A stretch of 64,000 bases of DNA, from positions 682,001 through 746,000 of the forward strand of contig JAMYHL010000022.1 of the NCBI GenBank assembly GCA_025531455.1, given 5' to 3'. The position numbers and the translations under genes were made by a program. Shown piece after piece: positions 10,276-20,932 of this stretch (position 1 is its first letter; every line of letters begins with the position of its first letter). The stretch is from Apiotrichum sp. Y4204. Taxonomy: Eukaryota > Basidiomycota > Tremellomycetes > Trichosporonales > Trichosporonaceae. The notes beneath the pieces were generated by a model that did no database searches, was not told the DNA's origin, and saw only the letters and a list, made by a program, of their open reading frames with translations.

Positions 10276-12162
10276 ATGTCTGCCCGGCAGCAGGATATCA
10301 TCATGGAGTCAGCAGAGTCGAAGAAGGACGGGGACGGGGCAAAGTGAGTTCGGCGGCGTTGGGCGCTGAACCGCGAAATGGACCAAGTTCGGCTGGTCCG
10401 TCGTGTCGCGCGCGGCCTCGAACCTTTGTCGCCTGTGGATGTATGTTGACGTTTGCAGGACGGAGGCGTCGCCTGACCAGGGCAAGGTGAGGACGAGCGC
10501 GGAACGGCTCAGACGTTCCGCACGGCGTGTTTCCAGTGGGATACTAAACATCCAGGACTCATTCTACTTTTCCTTCTATGCCAGCCTGCAGAACCAGTAC
10601 GTTTCGACGGCCGCGGTGGAACACTGATCGCCAGAGCCAACATGATCGGTGACGTGTCGCGGACGGGCACGTATCGGAAGGCCATTCTGGGGAACGGCGC
10701 GGTTGCGATTAAGGACAAGCGCGTCCTCGACGTCGGTGCAGGTGAGGCCTCCTGATCGACGACTGGAGATTTAGACTTACCGCAGGCTCCGGTATCCTGT
10801 CTTACATGGCTGCCCAGGCCGGCGCGAAGGAGGTCATTGCGCTTGAGGCGAGCTCCATGGCGGACAAGATCCAAATCGTGGGTGTTGATGGATCCGTCAC
10901 GCGTCACGTCGTGTCGTTTGACACCCGCACGTATGTAAGATACGTTCTGACAACAGCTTGTGGACCAGGCGAACCGCGGCGAGACCAACGCGCACATGGC
11001 CAACCGTGTGCGCATCGTGCGCGGCATGGTCGAGAACAAGCGTGTGCAGGAGCAGGTTCTGCAGAACGGAAAGGTCGACACGATCATCTCGGAGCCCATC
11101 GGCGTCATGCTATTGCACGAGCGCATGGTTGAGTCGTTCATCCTCGCGCGCGACCTCTTCCTCAAGCCTGGTGGAAGCATCCTTCCTGCGGCGGGGCATC
11201 TCTTCTTCTGCCCCTTTTCGGACGAGGGGCTGTTCAACGAGACCGAGCAGAAGGTGGGTACTGCTGCCGCTTTTCCCTTCGAATTAGCAGACTAACAACC
11301 AGGCCCAGTTCTTCAACCAGACCCTGTTCGGCACAGACTTCTCGGCATTGTACAACACGGCACGCGAGGAAGTCTTCTCGCAGCCTGTTGTGGGCATCTT
11401 CCCACCCACGACATTGCTCAGCGCACCATGCACGCCGACGACCTTTGACTTCTACACGTGTACGATCGAGGACATGCTAGAGTTTGTCGTTCCGATCGAT
11501 TTCGTCGCTTCGCGCACGGCCATAATACACGGTCTGGCATCGTGGTTCGACCTCGACTTTGAGGGACACTCCTCCTCCCGGCCCTCGGACCCCGAGACGG
11601 AGACGGACGCGCTCGAGCAGGCCGCGTGGAGCTACCCTGTCGCGGCGACTTCCTGGCCGTGGATGGCGGCCGAGCCGCCACTCAACCCGGGGCCCACTCC
11701 CGAGCCACCGCGCAAGGGTGTCAAGGTCACCCTCTCCACTGGCCCGAACGGTGAGTGAAAAGAGTACCTTGAGGGGTGATGACTGACAAACAGCAACCCG
11801 TACCCACTGGCAGTGAGTGATCCTTGACCCATTTCGCTTCCCTTCAGCCCACTGACTTGTACAGACAGGCGCGTCTCCTGCTCCCTGAGCCTCTCGCTGT
11901 CAACCGCTCGGAGCGTGTAGTAGGCACTATGCGGTTCAAGGTCAACAACCAGCGCTCGTACGACCTCACTCTGACCATTTCGGTCGACCGCGGCACGACC
12001 AGCGCAAACGATGCGAAGAGCAAGGACCCATTGCGGAGAGTGGCGACTTACAACCTCGCGCAGCAGACTTTCAAGTGAGTAATCCATTTGCCTTGGTTTA
12101 ACACGTCTAACCTGCGCAGTTACTCGTACACCGGCGAGCCGACGACCGTTGTCCCCGCATAG
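10276..12162 (+). CDS. Protein arginine N-methyltransferase, CARM1/PRMT4-like
   Basis: Transfers methyl groups from S-adenosylmethionine to arginines, in animals on histone H3 and coactivators. Ten exons encode 450 residues: 10276-10343, 10459-10486, 10556-10596, 10635-10741, 10786-10877, 10957-11253, 11303-11750, 11794-11812, 11865-12074 and 12120-12162. Visible motifs, in order, are YFSFYASLQNQ, RTGTYRKAIL, the SAM loop VLDVGAGSGILS (about residues 76-87), the acidic ALEAS end of strand 2, the double-E loop SEPIGVMLLHERMVES (about 156) and the THW loop in exon 8 (about 362). The YF-Y-L-NMI-D-RTGTY run resembles CARM1 more than PRMT1/Hmt1. The region around residues 275-320 is a Ser/Pro/Glu-rich insertion. 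Several exons are tiny (28, 41 and 19 nt), so automated gene models may fail here. The histone substrate is inferred, not shown. Confidence 0.9.
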
Positions 12163-14599
12163 GCGGATTTGCGGAAGTGCGCGAGTGGCAGTGTGGTGCA
12201 GAGCATTGTGACCCCCTTGTCTCCCATACGCGTTGAAGCCCACCTTTGCCGCGCGCAAGCGCCGAGCACACCGGACCTGAGCAACCATCATTCATGGATC
12301 AATCCAAACTCGGGATACCCTTTAAGAATATCCACCCAGATGTGATTATACGGGCTGAGCGAGAGCGCGATGAGCGATGGTGGGCGATAATGAGCAGAGA
12401 TTTTCAGTGTGGCTACACACTGTTCTGCGTGTGCTCGCTGCCAGAGGACCGACGAGCTTGAGGCAGATAGTGCGTGTCACTGACAGCCACACTCCGGAAA
12501 GACTCGCTCCTCGGAGGGCTGCAGTACGACTGCAAGCCACTGAATTCCTTTGAGCCGCGGGCGATAGCCCGGGGTTAGTCCGGCACAGAGCAGCCTGCCC
12601 GCCCCGAGATTGAACCTTGTCCGAAACGGAGTGCGTGGGAACAGGTGGCGCACGATAACATTTCGAGTTTCCGAGTCTCCTGTCGTCGTGGGAATTCAGA
12701 ATCCAGGCTGGTGCCCCGGATTGCGGATGGAAGTGCGGATATATCGTATGTTCCTATGTGCCACCGTGACATCGGAATGCGAGCCACGCATGCCAGGCGC
12801 GTCGAGCGGTCAGCTGGGTAGAAACGGCAGGAACGCTCTCCCGCGAACGAGGCAGCTACGAGAGGCTAGAGAGTCAATAGTGGGCAGAGCGTCTCCGCGA
12901 GCGGAGACATTAGGAAGAAAAGCGCAGTGGGCCTCGTCAGGGAATGGTTGTGCGCGGTTGCTCAGCTTCCGGCCTTCCAGTCGCGTCTCCAGGGGAGCAC
13001 ATCCCACGCTCATCTGATAAGCCATATACGTGGTCCCAATGTAGTCCCAACTATCCGCGCCGCGGCTGCGTGCCGGATGGTCCAACGCAGGTGATCACCT
13101 GTCCCTTCGACGGCGTCGTCTGTGTTCGACTCGATGGTCTGACTCCTCGCTCCCTCTGCAGATGCGCCCTCTCTCCCGGTGTGGCTTGTGTCATGCCGAG
13201 CTACTGTAGCTGTACAGTACAGGCAATGAACACGGGACCGTTGCGTGGACTGCGCCTCAGTTAGAACGAGCGGCGAGCGTCGAGGTGCGCAAAATAAAAG
13301 CAGATTGAAAACAGGAGGGGCCGGGGGGTACGCAGATGAAAGGATCCTGGTCGTACAACGTTACTGTACAGCAGTCGTTCAGCAATTCTAGTAGGGTGAG
13401 AAGGGAGTGGAGAGCAAGGTGAGGAGGTCTGGGTCGTCAAATAACGCGATGTGTCGCCCCAATCACGGCCCTCCTGCAGTGGGGATGCTGGATGCGCTGC
13501 TTCAGTGCTGAAAGCCAAGACTGCTGGTAGACTCAAATTATGTTGATGACATACTCTGTACAGCGACTATAGCCGTGAGAGAATGCGAAGAAAGGAAAGA
13601 TAAGGGAGTCCGAGTGTCAATGGCATCTGATAAATACAGCAAGGCGAACTGCCGTTTGAAGTGCCTGTTGGAGAGCTTCACTCTAACAAGACACTCATTC
13701 CCGCACGATAGTAATGCTGCTCCACGCCAATAATACCTGGTTTGCCCACGGCCCACACATCGCTGCTTTATGTCGTTCGATGTACTTGACGGGTTCGTGT
13801 TGGTCCCGGCACCATCCCCACCATTCACTGTGGCTCTGGCCGACATGTCGACACACGACACGCCTTTTCCTCCGGTTCCTATCCACTCCCGCCATCTCTT
13901 CAGACTTGTCCCAAATCTCTTCCCAGACTTCCCCCACAGGCCTTTCGACCCTGCCATCCACCCCGACTCTGACACGCCGTCCAGAAGTCCGGTTCACCGG
14001 AAACGCGTCATACTACACGCCGTCTCGGGGAAGCGACGGGCCCAGAAGCGCGACCAGCCCCGGCGTCCAGCCCTCTTACACTCGGCGCCCAGCTCTTCGG
14101 CGCTCGGAAATGAATCCCGACCAGCGTGGCGACGGCGACGACGGTGGTGAGATCGTATCATTTTTCTGTGGGATCTGGGAATTGCAATTCCCCGAGATGG
14201 CTGCTAATGGCCGACGGGCATTGACGTCATTGATAAGATTTCGATTTCGGCATCCTTAGCAACCAGAACCACCTTGCCAACACTACCACTACCACTACGG
14301 CCCTACTCGGCTGACAGAGGCCAAGCACGCTCCACGACTGCATGGCTGGGCATGCTGGGTGCTGCGCACACGCTTAACTGAATGACCAGGGGCAGACCAG
14401 GGGCAGCCAGGCATGCAACGCGCGATACGGCTGTCGATCATGGCGGCTGGTGTGTGCTGCGCGTACTCGGCGTACGTCATGGGCCTGGAGCGTACCTCGC
14501 GCCAGAGTTTGAAATCGAGAAAAGAAGTCTACAGTGAGTGTCTTGGAGGTTTATAAGAAACCTTTTCTGGTGATGGAAGTGACCCCCATCAACATCAAC
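12163..14599. other. Intergenic region between methyltransferase and lipocalin genes
   Basis: About 2.4 kb. The right end holds the lipocalin promoter. Between 13714 and 14160 two long overlapping ATG-started frames (181 and 126 codons) lie in pyrimidine-rich DNA; neither has a known domain, and I do not call a gene there. The rest shows nothing recognisable. Confidence 0.45.
14552..14557 (+). promoter_or_regulatory. TATA box of the lipocalin gene
   Basis: TATAAG lies 48 nt upstream of the chosen ATG at 14600. It is the reason for rejecting the in-frame ATG at 14534, which lies upstream of this element and so probably upstream of the transcript start. Confidence 0.5.
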
Positions 14600-15272
14600 A
14601 TGCTCGCCCTCCCCCTCCTCTCCCTCCTCGCCACCACGATCGCCACCAACGACGGCCACGACGCCGGCAACGGCAGCTCCGGTTCCGGCGGCGACGCCCC
14701 TAAGCCTGTGCCCGCGACGTGGGACGGCAAGTGCTACTACCCGCAGCCCGACCCGTACTTCGACCTCGACACGTACCTCGGTCGCTGGTACCAGGTAGCC
14801 GGGACGATCTTCCCGTACACGGAGGGCTCGACGTGCGTGGCGGCGTTCTACACGCTCAACGACGACGGGTCGGTCGCGGTGAACAACACGGGCCAGCGGG
14901 CAGACGGGTCGTACAATGAGGCGCTTGGTGTCGCGCGCCCCGTCGGACCCCTGTACGGCGCCGGCGGTGTCTTCCAGGTCTCCTTCGAGGGCGTCCCGGG
15001 CTCGCGCCCCAACCCCTGCCCCGGCCCCGACTACATTGTCCAGGACTACACGGGCGACTGGGCGGTGGTGCAGAGCCGCAACTTCAGCACCTTGTTCATC
15101 CTCTCCCGCAACCAGCACCCGGGCGACGAGGCCGTCGATGTGAGTAGATGCGATGGTGAAAGATGCGGGATGTAGCTGACCCCAGGCGTGGATCGCGCGT
15201 GCCGGCCGCCTTGGCACCGACCTCAGCGACGTCGTCAAGACGGGCCAGGACAACTGCAAGTACCTCGACTAG
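14600..15272 (+). CDS. Secreted lipocalin-like protein
   Basis: Two exons (14600-15139 and 15186-15272) encode 208 residues. The start MLALPLLSLLATTIA is a signal peptide. A Gly/Ser-rich linker and then the calycin fold follow. The lipocalin GxW motif is present as YLGRWYQVA at about residues 57-65, preceded by four-residue spacing typical of the N-terminal 3-10 helix. The barrel strands read CVAAFYTLNDDGSVAVNN, PDYIVQDYTGDWAVVQS and TLFILSRN, which follow the Blc/apolipoprotein D order including the conserved DY-WAVV strand. Cysteines near both ends (CYY and DNCKYLD) could pair. Lipocalins bind small hydrophobic ligands; the ligand here is unknown. Signal peptide plus cysteines suggest an extracellular or cell-wall location. 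Confidence 0.87.
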
Positions 15273-17184
15273 ATTAGTTGTAGTATATCTCTATAGTAGT
15301 ACTGCGTGACAGTGCATAAGCGCTGCCATTATAAATCTGCCATCATGTTATTTGCTTATACTTGTCTGTCCCTGTCTGCTTTCCTGGTGTTCTCTGCCAG
15401 CCTGACGGCGCATGTCCGCATCAAGTTGGTAAACCAGGGGCTACTTGCTGTAAAATCCGAGGTGGTCGTTGTTTCAACCGGCAGAGTGACATGCGAAAGA
15501 CGGCGAAGAGTCAGCGGCGCCCTCGACCGCGGCTTACTGATGGTCGCGGCTTCTAGCGCCAGGAATCAGTTGGTCAGTATGATTTGACATACTGATAAGA
15601 TATGGACTCCACTACTTACTTGACCTCGTGGCGAGCTCTGAGCTTGCCATCCTGATGTGGGCTCCTTGGATTAGTACTGTGATGGTCAATTGCAGCAAAT
15701 GTCAGCTCTGCTTGGCTTCCAAACAATGTCTCTTTCTCCCGCAAAGATTGTGCGGACGGTACTGTAGACTGTGCTCAAAATCGTCAAGGCGACAGCAGGG
15801 TGTCAATTCACTCCGTGCTCTCTCGATCACGGGGAGACCTTACGGGGAACTGTAAGTCACGAGTCGCGGAAGGCTCATGAATCATCGCAGGGGACTGTGA
15901 ACCCACACAACCGTCATGAGACATGCAGAGTCTACATGGACTGCGGAGTTGAGCGAAACGACAGTTTACAGGTGTCTGATCCTCCTCGCGCTTTCTCGAG
16001 CCGACTGCGAGGCGACCATTAGGACACAGTACATGTACAGACTACGACGCGCACGGGGTGGCGTCAAGCGGACCTCGCCAGCGGGCCGTAGCCCACGTCG
16101 ACTCTGGGAGTACAGCAGTCATGTGCATGTGAGCCCGCGATCCCGCGAGCTCGGCCAATTCTGCCGACTCCGCGTATTCTGTTCTCCGCTCCGTTACTTG
16201 CGGTGGTGCGACATGAGAGACACGTCGACTTGAGCAGAAATCCATGATCCAATTTCCATGATCCATGATCCATGATACCTGGTCGCCCTCGGGAGGAGGG
16301 TTAACGCAGCAGCTGGTCATTTGTGCATCTGACATTCCTCGGCACGAAGGTGTTTCCCAGCTTCCGCAGGCTGCGCATGGCTGCTGGGCGACAGCGTTTC
16401 CTAGTGCCCCGTTCACGACGTACTTTGCACGGCCAGATCTCTCCGCTATGCCCGGAAAACACATCATGCACCACGTTGTGTCTACCGAGTCGGACAAATT
16501 CAGCTGGTGCCGGCACGAGGTCGGGTCCAGCATTGTGGAGCGCGTTTGTTTCCGGCGACGGGCATTGTTTGTGTGCTGTAAACATTGGAATGTGCCTCGT
16601 CTCCAGAGCTTATATCGCGTTAACTTGCCCCTTTGCCCCTTGTGGAACACTGGTGGGACTGATGCCGGTCGGCAAGGTCGCATTAAGTTGCGTCGCCAGC
16701 GAGACCGCCTCGTAGATTGTGCGGTCTCAGCAGGAAATGTGTTCGAAGTAGCAGATGCATTGTAGGTATTTCACAAAACGGCCAGAAAGTAAGTACACAA
16801 GGAAGGAGGCCGAAGAGAAGAACGCAAAGTAGGTCGCCGAGTTGCCGAGTCGCGCGAGCTTTATTGCACCTGGCAACTTGCCGACCGGAGGAGACTTATG
16901 CAGGGAAACGAAGAGCGAGAATTCACGTTACGAGTACTGTTGCTGTCAGTCAAGGGTTCATTCACAGTTGACATGGATACTTACATGATCAACATTGGAG
17001 GCGAAGGGGGATCTCAAGTGCGAGGTGAGACGAGAACAGAACAGTTGGCGGTGGGAAACGTTGACGTGATCTTGGTGGAAGCGTTATGACATGTGCGTGA
17101 GAAGGTCCGAACGAACGCTGTCCGTTCAAGGGTAGAGTAGATGCGGATTGCAAACCCGCATCATTGTGACGCCCGGTTGCTCGC
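15273..17184. other. Intergenic region with no recognised gene
   Basis: About 1.9 kb lying between the 3' ends of the lipocalin gene and the minus-strand orphan gene (convergent arrangement). A run of TCCATGA-type units is at 16241-16278. The longest frame (16042-16683, minus) has no recognisable content. Confidence 0.45.
16241..16278. repeat. Short imperfect tandem repeat of (TCCATGA)
   Basis: Four copies of a TCCATGATCC/CATGATC unit, one separated from the rest by AATT. No function seen. Confidence 0.6.
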
Positions 17185-18018
17185 TCACGCGGTAACACTC
17201 CGCATGACCTCCGGGGCAACGGCGTTGGGAACTTTTGGCTGCAGTGGGTTGCGAGGATGCTGAGTTCCGTGTTTCTGCTTCTTGGCAGCTTGGGCGCGCT
17301 TTCCGGCGGCAGAGAGCGAATGAGCAGCCGCGCCGACATGCTCAGCCGAACTTGCCTTGCCCTGTCGCTTCCGCTTAGGAGACCGCACGCGTGCTGGAGC
17401 GAGGCAAGCCTGAGACGGTGTATGGTGGGTCGGGGCTGGCTGGGAGATGGTCCTTGTCAAGCTGGGGCTCCTCGCAAGCTTCGAGCTCGCTGGCGCCTCC
17501 ACTCCAGGTGGTGCGCTATCTTCGGGAACACCGACCGCAGAGGCCGGAGGGTCTCGCCACACCTTGGTGCGCGCCTTGTAGCTGTACGTGGGGACGAGGG
17601 CAAAGGTGGGTGTGTTGATGCACGTCTCCAGAGAAGTGCTTGGCATGCTCGACGGCAAGACAGGGCTTGCTGCATAGTCGCTTTGATGTTGAGTCTCCAC
17701 GGCGAATGTTGGTACACAGGTCGCTTTCCAGAGCGATACAGGGACCATGTCGTCATCATTCATGTCGGCCGCAAAGTCCTCGTCGTCCGATTCGTCGGTG
17801 GTATAACCCCCGTTCTCATCGAAGACGGCGGTGGGAAGTAAGTCCTCGCTGGCACCGCCGTCGCCCGCATAGGTCTCCTGGTTGAACGCCTGGTATTCTT
17901 CCCAGGTGAGGAGAGTCAAGGCCGGCAAAGGGGTGGGGGAAATTGGATGGTCCCGGGGTACGCAACGCGGCGTTGTCGTCGGGCTATCCCGGTGGGATGC
18001 GAGTGATTGGTGGACCAT
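17185..18018 (-). CDS. Orphan protein with acidic centre and basic C terminus
   Basis: A single exon of 277 residues; I do not recognise the family. The open frame runs 185 codons further upstream, but that stretch contains no ATG, and minus-strand 18019-18584 is free of ATG in all frames. ATG at 18018 (context AACGATGG) is therefore the natural start. Residues about 40-90 are acidic, with GGYTTDESDDEDFAADMN. The C-terminal quarter has two basic clusters, SPKRKRQGK and GKRAQAAKKQKHG, that look like a bipartite nuclear localisation signal. The rest is Ser/Thr/Pro-rich and probably disordered. A nuclear regulatory role is possible but only inferred from composition. The pyrimidine-rich, ATG-free leader is the best evidence that this is a real gene. 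Confidence 0.6.
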   Translation of the reverse strand: MVHQSLASHRDSPTTTPRCVPRDHPISPTPLPALTLLTWEEYQAFNQETYAGDGGASEDLLPTAVFDENGGYTTDESDDEDFAADMNDDDMVPVSLWKATCVPTFAVETQHQSDYAASPVLPSSMPSTSLETCINTPTFALVPTYSYKARTKVWRDPPASAVGVPEDSAPPGVEAPASSKLARSPSLTRTISQPAPTHHTPSQACLAPARVRSPKRKRQGKASSAEHVGAAAHSLSAAGKRAQAAKKQKHGTQHPRNPLQPKVPNAVAPEVMRSVTA

Positions 18019-18587
18019 CGTTCTCGAGAGCGTGGCTGTCGATGGCCGTGGAGGTGACGCGGTGGAAAGACTTTGGCCTGCAAGCTCCACAAAGAAAGAA
18101 ACGCCACTGATTGCCTGGAGTGGAACGGGCGTTGGATGACAGGCGGGAGGGGCACAAAAAGGACTTATAGAAGGGAAGAGATGCGTGGGGTTTGTCCCGA
18201 ATTGTTCGTTGCCAGGCGAAAGAAAACAGACGAGTCGTGTATGAGGCCTGGGATTGATCGAGAGAGTGGGAGCGCTCGGCAGTCGGCAATTGCAACGGCG
18301 GGCTGAGAACAGGCTACTTGGTCGGCGATGAACGAGCAAAGGATGGCCTGTGATGGGCAGCGGGCGGCGTTGATCGAGGTCGTTACAAGTCGTACAGTCG
18401 TTAGTAGTGGGTACTCCGGGCCTGCCTTGGAGTACACTGCTGGATACGAAGAGGAGAGAGAATGATGGTGCCGGTGGGTGGGATGGATGAAGAGGAAAGA
18501 AGAAAGGAGATCGGATGCCCGGGGGAATGGGGGTGGATTGGGCGACGACAATGGACAATGAAGTAGTAGTCACGAAGTGGTCACCAT
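18019..18587 (-). promoter_or_regulatory. ATG-free pyrimidine-rich leader of the orphan gene
   Basis: On the minus strand this stretch is rich in C and T and contains no ATG between the start codon at 18018 and a lone ATG at 18587, which opens a five-codon frame (M-V-T-T-S-stop). This is the pattern expected of a 5' untranslated leader. Confidence 0.5.
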
Positions 18588-19935
18588 AAGTAATCCTGAA
18601 CAGCCAGAGCCTGATTCAAAAAAAAACCACGACTTCCGATCCCACAGTCTCCCACCAACCAAACGACCGCCGGGCACCATGCACTGCGCACTACACACGC
18701 CGCCGCAGCACAACACGACAACGACTTGTGACTTTGCATGCACCCCATTCTGGTATTTACTGTAACTCTTTTTTCTTTTGCTCCTTCATTCTCTTTTCGG
18801 AAAGCCTCGAAAAAAGAGCTGCTTTCCATTGCAGGTTACTCTGTTCTGTGCCGTGTCTTGCAAGTCACGCCTCCTATCTGTTCCGTTCCTGTGCGATCAT
18901 GTGCGAGTCCGAGCGCACAGTTGTAACCCACAACAGAGCAGGTAGACGTCCTACGACGGCAGAACCCGAAGACGATTGTACGCCCCTATCGAGCATTCCT
19001 TTTCCCGCAGGTTGTTCCAACCGGTGACCCCTCGTGGGATCCAAACTCGGGGTGGAACACGACGCAGACGGCTCGCCATCGCGACATGAGGCGGGGTGCG
19101 TGCGTCGGCGCCATGTCAGACAGGTCACAGGCGCGCCGGTGACTTTCCACTTTGGTCGATATCCTGCACAGCGACGGGGGTCCGTTCACGCGCCTCGAGT
19201 GGAGGATCGGGGCCGCTCTGGGCCACTATGGAACATGGGCGGACAGCAATCCGCGCGCCGCCGACTCACCCTTGCTGTTGCACTGAATGTACTGAATACG
19301 TGTCTTGTTTGGTGTTTGGAGTGCGCCGTGCTTCGTCGTCCTTCGTTGGTGGCGTGGCGGAATGTGCTGGATGCCAGCATGTAGATCATGCGGGATCGAG
19401 AGCGACGTTGGCTGTTTGGTGCTGGACGCGAATCTGGCTCTCTTGAGTGAGGTCGGCATTCTGCGAGTCCTCCCCGATTACCCAAGAGTGTACTGCAACC
19501 CACATCATCTCGCTGCGGCCCGTTCTCGCGGTGTTTGTTCATCATCCCGCTCCGGCCCGTCTTTCGCGCTGTTCGTCTCTTGAGATCTTCCCTGCCAAGA
19601 ACCCATTTCAATGCCGATGGAGAACAGCTAAAACGGACAGAATGCAACAGCTCGCCACTTCCTGCCAAATGCCAAATGCGGATCTTGTAACACGCTACAT
19701 GCGGATCTTGCGGCGCACAACACCCCTCGCGCGGCGTTCTTCAAAGCGATAAGCTGATTTCGCGAATCCCTAGAGTCACTTTTATGGGGTCAATCGACGG
19801 AGATGAGTTCCGCGCATGGGGCTGTGGGCGTGAAACAGAATGCATCGAGATAGCTTGGTACTTGGATCGACGGGCCGCCGACTGGCAGTAACTGGGTCGG
19901 CCATTTTGCGCTCACCGCGAGTACGACACACCGGT

Positions 19936-19963
19936 GCATAGCATCCGCCGCATAGCATCCGCC
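19936..19963. repeat. Perfect tandem repeat, 2 x 14 bp
   Basis: The unit GCATAGCATCCGCC occurs twice without a gap. It is followed at 19967-19980 by the 14-bp perfect palindrome ACGTACATGTACGT. Confidence 0.8.
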
Positions 19964-20882
19964 CTCACGTACATGTACGTACGGGACATTTCAGTGTCCG
20001 AGAATAATCCAGTACAAGCGCCGATGCAGAGTGCGCCATCGATGGGATGCTGGTTGTGTGACGGCACTTCAAGGGTGAACAAAATGGGTGGGCGGCGTTG
20101 GCCGCCGAGCCGGCGTTGGTCGTCACCTGAAACTCATCAATTCGCCAGAGTCCATGGATACCATTGCCGCCGATGATAACGTCGTGCAGGCCGAGTTTTT
20201 CTCGTGAGCTTGAGCTTGGGACGATCTCGAGTTGTTCGTAAGCTCCGCAAGGTAGGTGCGTAGAGCTATTCCGGCAGGATGACACCTTCCCAGATCCAGA
20301 AGGCCACAAAGAGGGGATCTATCTGGCTCATGAGCATGTTAACCTCACGACGCAGATGATGACAGCTAGCCCCGCGCTCCGCACCCAGTATCAATCTTGG
20401 GTCGGGGAGTCGCCTAACCTTGGCTTTCTACTCGCGCTGACGACAGTGTCCAACAGATCTCGGGATCTCGGGACCTCATGACTGAACTGGCGCACCGTCT
20501 TTCTGGGCTGACATCAGATCACCAGATCAATCCACAAGCAGCGAGGAGGAGGGAGGTCGGCCAGTTCTCACATGCACGGTCCTACTCCAATTTCTGCGCG
20601 TTTTCACCAGGGGTTAGGAACTCGGCCACACCACCGATGTCGCCACATAACGCTACCCGACAGGAACAGAATAGGGCAAGCTACGAGTGCGTCGGAGCCT
20701 CTGTTGAGTCACCAAATCGCCAGATCGTGCGTGTGACCACACAAAGGAGACAAGTATAATAAACTCGTCCCTCCCCGAGGTTTTGTCGCGCTTCTGCCGA
20801 CAAAATTGCGGGCTAGGCGGAGAAAAAAATGCAACCGAGCTGCCAGTTCCGTTATGAACGAGGAACGACGGAAGGGGACAAG

Positions 20883-20932
20883 AGCGGACACGCTCAATGA
20901 CCTCCAAAGCGGACACGACCAATGACCTCCAA
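20883..20932. repeat. Tandem repeat, 2 x 25 bp
   Basis: Two adjacent 25-bp units beginning AGCGGACACG and ending AATGACCTCCAA differ at two positions. Confidence 0.8.

Noticed and set aside
14534..14599. Upstream in-frame ATG of the lipocalin
   Set aside because: It lies before the TATA element, and starting there would bury the signal peptide behind 22 charged or polar residues.
16042..16683. 213-codon minus-strand frame
   Set aside because: No family resemblance, and it covers the short TCCATGA repeat. Coding signal is not better than in overlapping frames.
18019..18573. Upstream extension of the orphan gene to 462 codons
   Set aside because: The extension would start at GTG and contains no ATG. 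The pyrimidine-rich composition and a good ATG context at 18018 argue for a leader.
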